Source: Negativicutes bacterium
Lineage (GTDB): Bacteria > Bacillota_C > Negativicutes > Sporomusales_B > JARLHX01
Direction of reading: 5' to 3'
Assembly: GCA_031292015.1 (NCBI GenBank)
Contig: JARLHY010000039.1
Coordinates: forward strand, 1 to 64,000
DNA length: 64,000 bases
Shown: positions 9,531 to 18,691 of the stretch, piece after piece
Position numbering within the stretch: the stretch's first letter is position 1
How the letters are laid out: each line of letters starts with the position of its first letter
Notes under the pieces: model-generated
Told to the model about the DNA's origin: nothing
Database searches by the model: none
What the model saw: the letters and a program-made list of their open reading frames with translations, nothing else
Translations under genes and position numbers: made by a program

Positions 9531-11009
9531 GTGAAAAAATGTCTTTTGAAGAAGAGCATCAGTCTTACTCTCGGTCTTGCTTTCGGCCTGAGCCTTTCCG
9601 CTACCGCTTTCGCAGCGCAAAACCCGTTCGTTGACGTTCCTGCCAACCACTGGTCCTACGCAGCTGTAAATCAGCTGGCCAAAGACGGCATCGTTGACGG
9701 CTACGGCGACAAAACTTTCCGCGGCGACAAAACCATAAGCCGTTACGAAATGGCTCAGATCGTTGCCAAGGCTGTTGACAGAGAAGACAAAGCCGACGCC
9801 GCCGACCGGGCGATGATCGACAAGCTGGCCAAAGAATACTCCAGCGAAATCAAAGGCCTCGACAGCCGCGTGACCAAGCTTGAGAAAAACAACATCAAAT
9901 TCAGCGGCGACGTTCGCCTGCGCGAAATGACCAACTGGGACCTGCGTTCCCCTGTGTATGACGGCAATGTGCAAAAAGTCCAGGAGCGTTTCCGTCTTGG
10001 CGTTGCCGCCGACCTGAGCAAGGACGTATCCTTCAACGGCCGTCTGAGCGCCCAGTCTTATGATCGCGAAGATATGCCTCCCGGATCGGGCGTCGTAACC
10101 GGCACCTTCGGTATGGAAGTAGCTGAAATGAACTTCAAAGACGTACTGGGCGGCAGCCTGGAAGTCGGCCGTATGCCGTTGACCCTGGGCCAAGGCCTCA
10201 TCGCCTTCACGCCTGGCAACTTCGATGCAGCTAAATTCAACTTTGGCGGCAAGGAACTCAAAGGCTTCGTCGGTTACGGCGACATCTCGCCGGCAACCTA
10301 CTACCCGTGGAACCAAGGCATGACCAGCGGCTCTGTTCCCATCTGGCCGACCGCGAACGCAGCCATGACCGCTGCCAACGTCGAAGTAGCCAACCTGTCC
10401 TACACTCCTAACAAAAACCTCAACTTCACCGCAGCAACTCTGAACTCCAGCACCAAAGCCTACCCGTACCAAGTTTCCTCACTGGGCATGAAAGCCAAAA
10501 TGGGCGACTTCACTCTGAACGCTGAAGGCGCTCGCAACCAGAAAGCCGACACCGACCGCGACGCTATGACCGTCGGCCTGATGTACAAAGGCGCCCAGAA
10601 CGACAAGGTAGGTTCCTTCGGCATCGGCGCCCAGTACAACAAGTTTGAAGCCAACTCCGTAGACGGCTGGCTGACCAACATGGACGGCATCATGAACTCG
10701 GTTGGCAAGATGAGCGCCCCTGGCTTGTTCGGCGCCAAAGGCCTCGAGTACACTGTCAACTACGCTGTCACCAAGAACGGTATCCTGTCCGCCAGCGTAG
10801 CTCCTAGCATGGAGACCGTTTCCAGCGGCCTTGGTAAAGCCGAGATTTCCAACAACTACCCGTCTATCGGCGGTAACAACGGCCAAGCCACCTACTACGG
10901 CGAACCGCAACTGGCTCATGTAGGCGATGGCGTCAACGGCACTCCTGACGTGAAACCTGGCACCAAGTATTCTCCGTTCGTAAGCGTTAAAGCCGAATTC
11001 AAGTTCTAA
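9531..11009 (+). CDS. SLH-domain outer-membrane porin (OmpM type)
   Basis: 492 residues. A signal peptide (to about residue 28, ending ATAFA-A) is followed by one SLH domain (FVDVPANHWSYAAVNQLAKD through ISRYEMAQIVAKAV), a short coiled coil (about 85-115) and a long beta-strand-rich porin barrel ending in a C-terminal aromatic, EFKF. This architecture ties the outer membrane to peptidoglycan in Negativicutes. The start is GTG at 9531, nine bases after AGGAGG; upstream in-frame residues are not part of a signal peptide. Codon usage is strongly biased and a perfect terminator follows, both signs of high expression. Confidence 0.93.
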   Translation: MKKCLLKKSISLTLGLAFGLSLSATAFAAQNPFVDVPANHWSYAAVNQLAKDGIVDGYGDKTFRGDKTISRYEMAQIVAKAVDREDKADAADRAMIDKLAKEYSSEIKGLDSRVTKLEKNNIKFSGDVRLREMTNWDLRSPVYDGNVQKVQERFRLGVAADLSKDVSFNGRLSAQSYDREDMPPGSGVVTGTFGMEVAEMNFKDVLGGSLEVGRMPLTLGQGLIAFTPGNFDAAKFNFGGKELKGFVGYGDISPATYYPWNQGMTSGSVPIWPTANAAMTAANVEVANLSYTPNKNLNFTAATLNSSTKAYPYQVSSLGMKAKMGDFTLNAEGARNQKADTDRDAMTVGLMYKGAQNDKVGSFGIGAQYNKFEANSVDGWLTNMDGIMNSVGKMSAPGLFGAKGLEYTVNYAVTKNGILSASVAPSMETVSSGLGKAEISNNYPSIGGNNGQATYYGEPQLAHVGDGVNGTPDVKPGTKYSPFVSVKAEFKF

Positions 11010-11028
11010 GCTCCACTCATTCACTCCA

Positions 11029-11058
11029 AGAGGCGGGACAATTGTCCCGCCTCTTTTT
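11029..11058 (+). terminator. Terminator of the SLH porin gene
   Basis: A perfect 26-base palindrome (11029-11054) followed by five T on the plus strand. On the minus strand no T run follows, so it serves the porin gene only. Confidence 0.92.
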
Positions 11059-11080
11059 CCTGTGTCAAGGTTCCCACTGA

Positions 11081-12445
11081 CTACGGGCCGTCGCATACCG
11101 GGTTGGCTTCGCAGGGGGTAAGGCGCCGCAATTCAAAGAACAGCAGCACGCCGGTGAGGACGGTGGACCCCAGGTCGGCAGCCGGCCCGGCCAGCCAGAT
11201 TCCGTCAATCCCCAAAAAGCGGGGCAGAATGAACAGCAGCGGCACCAGGATGAGCAGTTGCCTGGACATACTCAGCAGCAGCGACTGAACAGGCTTGCCG
11301 ATAGCCTGAAAGAACATGGAGCCGATGATCTGAAAGCCGATGATCGGCAGCATGATCAGATAGAGTTTCAGACCGACGGCGCCGAGCCCGACGAGCTCCG
11401 CGTCGCTGGTAAACAGCCGAATGATGTAAGTATCAAGACCCTCGATCAGGACAAAACCGGTGACCGCGACGACGGAAGCGATGACGGCGGCCTTTTTCAC
11501 CGTCTCCTTCACCCGGCCGTAGTTTCTGGCACCGTAGTTATAGCCTACGATGGGCGCCATCCCCTGGCCGATCCCAAAAAGGGGCATCAGCATCAGCAGC
11601 GAGACCCGGTTGATTACGCCCATGGCCGCTATCGCCAGCTGGCCGCCGTAAGCGGCCAGGCTATAATTGAGCAGTCCTGCGACGAGGCTGGCTGCGACCT
11701 GCATGAAAAAAGCCGAGGCTCCCATAGTAAAAATCTTGGCCACAAGGGCCCGGTCGAGAAAGAAATTCTCCCGGCGGAAGTTCAGGAAACTGCTTGGACC
11801 CAGGAAATGGCCCAGCACCCAGACGGCGGATACAGCCTGGGACAGCACGGTGGCCAGGGCCGAGCCGCGGATCCCCAGACCAAGGCCGAAAATGAACAGC
11901 GGGTTTAAGATGGTGTTGAGGATGGCCGAGATAATCATGGTCATCATCGCGGTTTTGGGATTGCCCTCGGCCCGGATGATATTGTTCAGCCCAAAGCCGG
12001 TAAACATGAAAATGCTGCCAGCAAGGATGATGCGGGTGAAAGCGCCGGCATAGGGCAGCACATCCGGTCCCGCCCCCAGCTGTATAAGAACAGGGTCCAG
12101 GAAAATCAAGAGCAGGCTGGAGAGGCTGACAGACAGCAGCAGCCCGAGAATAAGGGCGTTACCGAGGATTTTTTCGGCTTCCTGCTTTTTCTGCTGGCCG
12201 ATGCGGATAGAAATCAGGGTGGTGGCCCCGACGCCGACCAGCATCCCAAACCCCATAAGAATGATCATGATCGGAAAAGCGATGGTCACCGCCGCCAGAC
12301 CGATGGGCCCGACGCCATGGCCGACAAAAATGCTGTCAACTACGTTATACAAAGCATTCACCAGCATACCGGTTATCGCCGGCAGGGAGAAATCCCACAG
12401 TAATCTGCCGACGCTTTTTTCGCCGAGCATTCTTGGATTATCCAC
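11081..12445 (-). CDS. MATE-family efflux transporter
   Basis: 454 residues, twelve membrane helices in two homologous halves, typical length for the family. The N-terminal LLWDFSLPAITGMLVNALYNVVDSIFVG block and the second-half FGIGQGMAPIVGYNYGARN are classic MATE signatures. The family exports drugs or metabolites in exchange for Na+ or H+ in the cytoplasmic membrane. It stands alone between two plus-strand genes. Substrate unknown. Confidence 0.92.
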   Translation of the reverse strand: MDNPRMLGEKSVGRLLWDFSLPAITGMLVNALYNVVDSIFVGHGVGPIGLAAVTIAFPIMIILMGFGMLVGVGATTLISIRIGQQKKQEAEKILGNALILGLLLSVSLSSLLLIFLDPVLIQLGAGPDVLPYAGAFTRIILAGSIFMFTGFGLNNIIRAEGNPKTAMMTMIISAILNTILNPLFIFGLGLGIRGSALATVLSQAVSAVWVLGHFLGPSSFLNFRRENFFLDRALVAKIFTMGASAFFMQVAASLVAGLLNYSLAAYGGQLAIAAMGVINRVSLLMLMPLFGIGQGMAPIVGYNYGARNYGRVKETVKKAAVIASVVAVTGFVLIEGLDTYIIRLFTSDAELVGLGAVGLKLYLIMLPIIGFQIIGSMFFQAIGKPVQSLLLSMSRQLLILVPLLFILPRFLGIDGIWLAGPAADLGSTVLTGVLLFFELRRLTPCEANPVCDGP

Positions 12446-12601
12446 AACAGTCCCCTTTCAGCACCGGATAGTCATAGCCTGGCTGTTATCACCGGCCGCT
12501 ATTCACCGTTCCGTCGCCGGAGGCGGCACGCCGCCGCATACTGTACATACTTTTCCGCCTGGTGTAAAATGGACATACTACCAATCAAACGGAGGGATAG
12601 C

Positions 12602-13510
12602 ATGAAATTCGTGACTTATGAGCAATACGGCGAGCAATACGCCGGTCTGTTGACCGGGGGTGAAAAATTTATTCTGCCTCTGGCTGCGGCTGAAAAGCGG
12701 TTCTTCGGGACATCCTCCCTGCCGGCCACACTGATGGGAATCATCGCCGCCGGTGAGAACGCCGTCGCCCGCATCGAGCAGCTCAAAACCAGGGTCAAGG
12801 CCGAGCCCAGCTTCCCGCTGATCGCCGCCGACAGCGTAAAGCTCCTGGCTCCCATCCCCCGCCCTGCCAAAAATATTTTCTGTATCGGCAAAAACTATGT
12901 GGAACACGCCTTTGAATTCGACAAGACCCGCAATCCCGATTCGGTGCCCAAATTTCCGGTCGTTTTTACCAAACCACCTACAGCCGTCACCGGTCCGGAC
13001 AGCATCGTCCTGAATCACGCTCACGCCACTTCGGCCCTGGACTACGAGGTTGAGCTGGTGGTAGTCATCGGCAAAACAGGGTTTAATATTCCGAAGGAGC
13101 AGGCCTTCGAACATGTTTTTGGTTATACCATCATGAACGACGTCACCGCCCGCGACCTGCAAAAACGTCATATGCAGTGGTTTTTGGGGAAAGGACCCGA
13201 CACCTTTGCTCCCATGGGTCCGTGCCTGGTCCACAAGTCAGCCCTGCCAAAGCCTGACACCCTGGACATCAAGTGCAGCATCAACGGGGAGCTGCGGCAA
13301 AACGCCAACACCAAAGACATGATTTTCGACATCCCGACCCTGATCGCCACTTTGTCGGCGATGATCACCCTGGAACCGGGCGATCTGATCGCTACAGGCA
13401 CGCCTTCCGGTGTGGGCGGCGGCTTTACACCGCCCAAATTCCTCAAGTCTGGTGACGTGATGGAGCTGGAGGTCAGCGGCATCGGTGTTCTGAGAAACAC
13501 CATTCAGTAG
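12602..13510 (+). CDS. Fumarylacetoacetate hydrolase (FAH)-family protein
   Basis: 302 residues; the FAH fold hydrolyses or decarboxylates 2,4-dioxo acids or acts as a dehydratase/isomerase, with a divalent metal. The N-terminal lid domain is followed by CIGKNYVEHAFE, then DYEVELVVVIGK with the metal-binding acids, FGYTIMNDVTARDLQ, the substrate loop KGPDTFAPMGPCLV and the C-terminal IATGTPSGVGGGFTPP. Start at ATG 12602 behind GGAGG; an in-frame ATG at 12569 has no ribosome site. It stands alone and converges on the glcF/glcD operon, so a role in the same sugar-acid or hydroxy-acid catabolism is plausible but not shown. Confidence 0.9.
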   Translation: MKFVTYEQYGEQYAGLLTGGEKFILPLAAAEKRFFGTSSLPATLMGIIAAGENAVARIEQLKTRVKAEPSFPLIAADSVKLLAPIPRPAKNIFCIGKNYVEHAFEFDKTRNPDSVPKFPVVFTKPPTAVTGPDSIVLNHAHATSALDYEVELVVVIGKTGFNIPKEQAFEHVFGYTIMNDVTARDLQKRHMQWFLGKGPDTFAPMGPCLVHKSALPKPDTLDIKCSINGELRQNANTKDMIFDIPTLIATLSAMITLEPGDLIATGTPSGVGGGFTPPKFLKSGDVMELEVSGIGVLRNTIQ

Positions 13511-13514
13511 ACAC

Positions 13515-13549
13515 GAAAAGCAGCGACGGATATCCGTCGCTGCTTTTTT
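13515..13549. terminator. Bidirectional terminator between the FAH gene and glcF
   Basis: A perfect 26-base palindrome (13519-13544) is flanked by T on the right and A on the left, so it can stop both the FAH transcript and the converging long operon. Confidence 0.92.
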
Positions 13550-13567
13550 CTCCTTTGGAGCAGGCGG

Positions 13568-14806
13568 TCAGTAGGTCTGAGCCAGCAGCTCAACAGGGTG
13601 AGTCACCCTGATAGGCAGTTCATGGCGGGCTATACCGTGTTCCAGTTGCATCCTGCAGGCCGGACAACCGGTAGCCACCATCGCCGGGTTTACCTTCTGG
13701 ATATAGCCAAGCTTGCGGTCCAGTATCTTCATCGAGAGGTCGTAGTGCATGACATTGAAGGTTCCGGCCCCGCCGCAGCAGCGGTCAGATTCCTCCATCT
13801 CCACAAAGGTCAGTCCCGGAATGGCTTTTAAAATCTGGCGCGGCGCCGAAGTTACCCCCTGGCCCCGGGCCAGATGGCAGGGGTCATGGTAGGTGACAAC
13901 CCCCTGAAGAGGCTTTTCGCCGGCCTTGAGGCCGACTTTATTGACAAGGAATTCGGCAATGTCAAAAACTTTTTCGCCAAAACCCTCCAGCCCCGGAACA
14001 AGCTTGTCATATTTTTTCAGGGTCGCGCCGCAGGTCGCGCAGTCGCAGACAATGACGTCCGCCTGGGCCTCATTCAGCAGCCGGGCGTTGCTTTCGGCGA
14101 TCCGGGTTGCCATCTCGGTGTCGCCGTAGGCCAGGTGCGGCGTGCCGCAGCACTGTACGTCCGCCGGAATGATTACCTGGCAGTCGTGCTGCTCCAGCAC
14201 CTTTATCACGGCCTGACCCAAGGCCGGATTAACCATATTGGTCATGCAGCTCAGATAGTATGCTACCCTTAGTTTGCCCTCCTGCTTACGCGGCAGCTCG
14301 GCCAGCATGCTGCGGAAGGTACGGGGCGCGAAGTTCGGCATTACCCCTTCCTTCTGACTCAGGTCGGTGGACAGTGTTTTCAGAAGGCCGCTCTGGCGCA
14401 GGACTTTCTGCATACCGCTATGCTGGTAGAAATAGGCCATTTTGGACACAAGGGCCTGGACGGAATTGTTTGGCAAAAAGCCGTGGAGGGCTCCTTTTAA
14501 GGGCAGTGGCAGCCCTTCTTCGCCGGTGATTTTGGCCCTGGCCGCCAACACCAGCTTATCGGTGTGAACCAGCGGCGGGCAGTTGGCTGTGCAGGCCCCG
14601 CAATCGAGGCACAGAGCCAGTATTTCTTTGAGGCGGGGCGATATTTCCAGGTTGCCGGCAATGAGTTCCTTGACCAGCCGGACCTTCCCCCGGGCCACGA
14701 AGGGCTCTGAGCCCATCTCGGCGTAAATGGGACAAACCTTTTGGCACAGACCGCAGCGGATGCACTTTTCAGTCTCGGCACCGAACTCCTTAAAGGGTTC
14801 ACTCAT
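13568..14806 (-). CDS. glcF: GlcF-type Fe-S subunit of a glycolate/lactate oxidase
   Basis: 412 residues. Two [4Fe-4S] motifs open the protein (CIRCGLCQKVCP and CLDCGACTANCP), followed by two CCG domains (VQCCGTPHLAYG and RCCGGAGTFNV with their upstream Cys). In this family the subunit takes electrons from the GlcD flavoprotein. The start chosen is ATG 14806, eight bases after AAGGGG; a GTG at 14815 overlaps the glcD stop. It is the last gene of a seven-gene operon. Partner and substrate are inferred from family: a D-2-hydroxy acid. Confidence 0.9.
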   Translation of the reverse strand: MSEPFKEFGAETEKCIRCGLCQKVCPIYAEMGSEPFVARGKVRLVKELIAGNLEISPRLKEILALCLDCGACTANCPPLVHTDKLVLAARAKITGEEGLPLPLKGALHGFLPNNSVQALVSKMAYFYQHSGMQKVLRQSGLLKTLSTDLSQKEGVMPNFAPRTFRSMLAELPRKQEGKLRVAYYLSCMTNMVNPALGQAVIKVLEQHDCQVIIPADVQCCGTPHLAYGDTEMATRIAESNARLLNEAQADVIVCDCATCGATLKKYDKLVPGLEGFGEKVFDIAEFLVNKVGLKAGEKPLQGVVTYHDPCHLARGQGVTSAPRQILKAIPGLTFVEMEESDRCCGGAGTFNVMHYDLSMKILDRKLGYIQKVNPAMVATGCPACRMQLEHGIARHELPIRVTHPVELLAQTY

Positions 14807-14807
14807 G

Positions 14808-16193
14808 TCATTCACCCCTTAAGAATATTTTACCGGGATTCAGAATGTTGCCGGGATCGACGGCTTTTTTGATGGCCCGCATCATATCCAGTCCGGCTTT
14901 GCTGAACTGCCAGTCCATATATTTCTGCTTGGATATGCCGATACCATGCTCGCCGCTGAGGGTCCCGCCCAAAGCCAGGGCCGCCTGAAAGATTTCATCG
15001 ACAGCGGCATCCACCCGCTTCATTTCTTCTTCATCCTGTTTCTGGATGAGAATCTGGGGATGCATGTTGCCGTCGCCGGTATGGCCGAGAGTAGGCATAC
15101 TGAGGTTATATTTGGCAGCGATTTCCTTGATCCGTTTGACCATCTCAGGAACCTTGCTGCGCGGTACGGTGGCGTCTTCGGCCAGAACCGCCTTGCAACT
15201 GCGGGACAGGGCTCCGAAGGCGCTCCGGCGGCCGGTCCAGAGCTGAGTCGCTTCAGCCTCGTTGGCGGCGACTCTCACCTCTCTGGCACCGCAGGCCTTA
15301 CAGGTGTCGGCAACTTTGACGATCTGGCGGTCGACCTCGGCGGAGCTGCCGTCCACTTCGATGATAAGCGCCCCCGCCGCGTCCAGAGGCAGGCCGGAGG
15401 GCTTGAAGGCTTCGATAAGCTGCATGGTTTCCTGGTCCATGAGTTCCAGGGTGGTTGGGATGATCCGCTGCTTGATGATGTCGGACACGGTCTGAGCGGC
15501 GGCGTCAAGGCTGTCGAACATGGCCAGCAATGTACGCTTGGCTTCCGGCAGCGGCAAGAGCTTGACGGTGATTTCGGTGATGACGCCCAGCGTACCTTCC
15601 GAGCCGGCGAACAGGCGGATCAGGTCATAGCCACTGACATTTTTGATGGTTTTGCCGCCCACCCGGACCACTTCGCCGGTGGGAGTCACAAACTCCAGTC
15701 CAAGGATATAGTCTTTGGTAACGCCGTATTTGACGCCGCGCGGGCCGCCGGCGTTTTCAGCCACATTGCCGCCCAGGGTGGACATGTACATACTCTGAGG
15801 GTCAGGTGGATAAAAGAGCCCCTGCTTTTCCACCGCCTGATGAAGGGCCGCGGTGATGACCCCCGTTTCCACGGTGGCGGTCAGATTGTCGGCATCGATT
15901 TCGAGGATCTTGTTCATACGGTGAAGCGCTATGACCACGCCGCCCTCGAGAGGGATGGAGCCGCCGGACAGATTGGTGCCGCCGCCGCGGGGCACCACCG
16001 GAAACTTGTATTCGTTGGCCAGTTTCATGACAGCGGCAATCTCCTCGGTCTTGACCGGCGCAATGACACAGTCAGGCAGGTGATCGTACGGCGTCGAGTC
16101 GTAGGAGTAGCATATCAGGTCTTCTTTGGTGGTGAACACGTTTTCCCGGCCAAGGATAGCGGTTAGTTTGTTGACCACTTGGGAATCAAGCAC
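14808..16193 (-). CDS. glcD: GlcD-type FAD-linked 2-hydroxyacid dehydrogenase
   Basis: 461 residues of the FAD-binding PCMH (type 4) family. It shows PRGGGTNLSGGSIP for FAD, YGVTKDYILGLEFVTPTGEV, FAGSEGTLGVIT, and both C-terminal substrate/metal motifs GHTGDGNMHPQ and GTLSGEHGIGISKQ. These are the marks of a true glycolate or D-lactate dehydrogenase and contrast with the second GlcD-like protein at 30759. The start is GTG 16193, 7 bases after GGAGG. It oxidises a 2-hydroxy acid to a 2-oxo acid and passes electrons to GlcF, one base downstream. Confidence 0.92.
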   Translation of the reverse strand: MLDSQVVNKLTAILGRENVFTTKEDLICYSYDSTPYDHLPDCVIAPVKTEEIAAVMKLANEYKFPVVPRGGGTNLSGGSIPLEGGVVIALHRMNKILEIDADNLTATVETGVITAALHQAVEKQGLFYPPDPQSMYMSTLGGNVAENAGGPRGVKYGVTKDYILGLEFVTPTGEVVRVGGKTIKNVSGYDLIRLFAGSEGTLGVITEITVKLLPLPEAKRTLLAMFDSLDAAAQTVSDIIKQRIIPTTLELMDQETMQLIEAFKPSGLPLDAAGALIIEVDGSSAEVDRQIVKVADTCKACGAREVRVAANEAEATQLWTGRRSAFGALSRSCKAVLAEDATVPRSKVPEMVKRIKEIAAKYNLSMPTLGHTGDGNMHPQILIQKQDEEEMKRVDAAVDEIFQAALALGGTLSGEHGIGISKQKYMDWQFSKAGLDMMRAIKKAVDPGNILNPGKIFLRGE

Positions 16194-16213
16194 AGATATT
16201 CCTCCGCTTCTAA

Positions 16214-16238
16214 ATGGCCCGCTTGTCTGGCGGGCCAT
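16214..16238 (-). repeat. Hairpin between iorB and glcD
   Basis: A 9-base stem (16214-16222 with 16230-16238) in the 60-base gap. On the minus strand no T run follows, so it may be an mRNA processing or stability element that adjusts glcDF relative to iorAB rather than a full terminator. Confidence 0.5.
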
Positions 16239-16253
16239 CTCTTTCTTTTTTTT

Positions 16254-16850
16254 CTAGCTGCGGGCCCCTACCAGGTTCCGGCCGCAGTTGAACGCAAGCT
16301 TGTCGGCTTCATGGAATTTGGCATCCACCATGGAAAGCAGCTTGTTCAGCACGGCGTCGGCCGGCAGAATATCGCTGATTATTGTGAACGCACCCAGCAT
16401 GATGACGTTGGTGAGCAGGACATTGCCCAGCTCCCTGGCAGCCTCGGTGGCGTTGATGAAATGGCCGTTAAGCCCCTTGGCCTTGATCTCGGCGATCATC
16501 TGCTCCTGGCTGGGATACTCGTCAACCTTGAGGTTGGCCAAAATGGTCGGTACCGGAGCGGTGTTGATGATGAAGGAACCCTTCTTGTTCAGCATATTGA
16601 TGTAACGGATAGCTTCCAGCGGTTCAAAGCCAAGCAGTACGTCGGCCTGACCCTGCGGGACCAGGGGTGAGAAGATTTCCTTGTCGGAGATGCGAACATG
16701 GGAGAGGACCGACCCGCCGCGTTGGGCGGCGCCTTTGGTTTCGGTGTTCACTACGTTGAACCCGGCGTCCATCGCGCACTTGGCGACAGCCTGGGAAGCC
16801 AGGATGTTACCCTGCCCGCCGACGCCGGCGATTACCAGATCAAATTTCAC
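16254..16850 (-). CDS. iorB: Indolepyruvate ferredoxin oxidoreductase, beta subunit
   Basis: 198 residues, the gamma-type domain of 2-oxoacid:ferredoxin oxidoreductases: FDLVIAGVGGQGNILAS at the N-terminus, then ETKGAAQRGGSVLSHVRIS, both diagnostic. With IorA it oxidatively decarboxylates aryl or other 2-oxo acids to acyl-CoA with ferredoxin reduction. The start is GTG 16850, overlapping the iorA stop by four bases (GTGA), which implies coupled translation; an upstream open frame lies inside iorA. In this operon it could take the 2-oxo acid made by GlcDF or by the aldolase. Confidence 0.93.
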   Translation of the reverse strand: MKFDLVIAGVGGQGNILASQAVAKCAMDAGFNVVNTETKGAAQRGGSVLSHVRISDKEIFSPLVPQGQADVLLGFEPLEAIRYINMLNKKGSFIINTAPVPTILANLKVDEYPSQEQMIAEIKAKGLNGHFINATEAARELGNVLLTNVIMLGAFTIISDILPADAVLNKLLSMVDAKFHEADKLAFNCGRNLVGARS

Positions 16851-18661
16851 TTGATGGCCCCCCTTTTGCAAACAGATAAGCAGACGCCGCAGCCGTTGCA
16901 GGCGCTGGTGTCGATGGAAGCTTTGCCGCCCTGCAGGATGATGGCCGGGCAACCGAAAGTCCGGACGCAGATGCCGCAGCCATTGCAGACTTCGGCGTCA
17001 ACAGCGACGTTTTTCGGTACAAAGGACAACATCCCTTCCCGGCTGAACCGCAGATAACACAGAGCCTCGGCCACAACCACCTTAACCCCTTTTTCGGCGG
17101 TGGCGGCGGCGATGACTTTCGCCGTCTCCTCGACGTTATAGGGGTTGCAGCGGAACACCTTGGCCCCCATCGCCGCAGCTACCGCGCCGGGTTCGATGGG
17201 ACTGATCTTTTCGTGGAGGTTGTTCTGGCTGCCGGGATGCGGCTGGAAGCCGGTCATGGCGGTGGTGGAGTTGTAGGCGACGACCACGGTGATGTCGGCG
17301 CCGTTATAAATGGCGCTGGCCAAGCCGGTCAGCCCGTTGTGGAAGAAGGTCGAATCCCCAATGAGGGCGTAGACCGGTTTGTCGAAGCCGGCGGCTTTAA
17401 TCCCGTAAGCCATGGGGATGGACGAACCCATACAGTAGATGGTGGCCTGCAGTTTCATCGGCTCGAAGGTCCCGGCGTCGTGACAGCCAATATCGCCGGT
17501 TACGACGCCGCCGTTTTTGCGGACGACTTCCTTCATGGCGATCAGGAGGCCGCGATGGCTGCAGCCGGAACACTGGGTCCTGGTCCGGGCGGGGACGTAC
17601 TGACGTTGTCCGGCTTCCGGATAGGGTTTGTCGGCTATGGCGCTTTCGATTCCAGTCAGGACGAGGTTGGCCGAAAGCTCGCCCTCTTTAGGCAGATAGG
17701 CGTCGCGGCCAAGGACTTCCAGAGTAATCTTATGTTCAAAGCAAAGTTTCTTGATCAGGTTCTCGACCACCGGCTCAACTTCTTCGAATACAACGACTTT
17801 TTTCAAGCCTTTGACAAATTCAAGAACCTTCTTTTCCGGCAGCGGCAGGGTGGAAAGTTTTAGGACCGGCAACTTTTTGCCGTAGATCTGCTCGGCTTCC
17901 TTCAGGAAAGCATAGCCGATGCCACAGCCGACGAAGCCCACTTCACCCGCAGCCGGCTCGATCCAGTTGAAGGGGGACTCTTCCATCAGAGCCTTCAGTT
18001 CCTGTTGTTTCTCGTTCAGCCAGCGGTGGCGCATTTTCGGACGCAGTTCACCGCCGTATTCCTTCTCGACAACAGCCGACATGACGAACCGGCTGCGGTC
18101 GATGATGAAATCAGGTTTGCGGTGGACAGGATTCATTTCGCCGCAGGTGATCAAGCCACCGGCGTGATTGATCCGCATGACCGGGCGCAGGGCGTATACC
18201 AGTTGAGTCTTCTCCGACAGTTCGAAGGCGACTCTGGTCATTTCGTAAGCTTCCTGCACACTGGAGGGATCAAAGATCGGCAGGTGGGCGTAGGTATGAA
18301 TCAGCACCCTGGTATCCTCTTCACACTGCGAGGAAAGGCCGCCGGGATCGTCGGCGGAAATGAGCACAAGCCCGGCTTGGATACCGGTAAAATTGACGTG
18401 CATCAGAAAGTCGGTTGCGGCGTTGGTACCGTTGTGTTTCATGACGGCCATCGCCCGCTGGTTGGTCAACGACGCCGCTGTAGCCACCTCAAAGGCGTGC
18501 TTTTCGTTGGTGGACCACTCTGCGTATACTCCCGGATAAGTGGCGCAGTTGTCGACGATTTCAGTGGCCGGCGTGCCGGGATAACCGGCTACCACTTTAA
18601 CCCCCGCTTCCGCCGCTGCCCGAGCAATGGCATCATTGCCCAGCATGAACTGTTTTTCCAT
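16847..18661 (-). CDS. iorA: Indolepyruvate ferredoxin oxidoreductase, alpha subunit
   Basis: 604 residues. It begins with the pyruvate:ferredoxin pyrimidine-binding domain (GNDAIARAAAEAGVKVVAGYPGTPATEI), then the thiamine diphosphate domain with GDIGCHDAG and ALIGDSTFFHNGLTG, and ends with two ferredoxin motifs (CNGCGICVRTFGCP; CNGCGVCLSVCKR). The first cluster has a slightly stretched third spacing, common in IorA. ATG 18661 has GGGAGG seven bases before it. Cytoplasmic complex with IorB; strictly anaerobic metabolism. The natural substrate may be an aliphatic 2-oxo acid given the sugar-acid neighbours. Confidence 0.94.
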   Translation of the reverse strand: MEKQFMLGNDAIARAAAEAGVKVVAGYPGTPATEIVDNCATYPGVYAEWSTNEKHAFEVATAASLTNQRAMAVMKHNGTNAATDFLMHVNFTGIQAGLVLISADDPGGLSSQCEEDTRVLIHTYAHLPIFDPSSVQEAYEMTRVAFELSEKTQLVYALRPVMRINHAGGLITCGEMNPVHRKPDFIIDRSRFVMSAVVEKEYGGELRPKMRHRWLNEKQQELKALMEESPFNWIEPAAGEVGFVGCGIGYAFLKEAEQIYGKKLPVLKLSTLPLPEKKVLEFVKGLKKVVVFEEVEPVVENLIKKLCFEHKITLEVLGRDAYLPKEGELSANLVLTGIESAIADKPYPEAGQRQYVPARTRTQCSGCSHRGLLIAMKEVVRKNGGVVTGDIGCHDAGTFEPMKLQATIYCMGSSIPMAYGIKAAGFDKPVYALIGDSTFFHNGLTGLASAIYNGADITVVVAYNSTTAMTGFQPHPGSQNNLHEKISPIEPGAVAAAMGAKVFRCNPYNVEETAKVIAAATAEKGVKVVVAEALCYLRFSREGMLSFVPKNVAVDAEVCNGCGICVRTFGCPAIILQGGKASIDTSACNGCGVCLSVCKRGAIK

Positions 18662-18691
18662 GTACTTGCCTCCCATCGATAGTTGATTGTT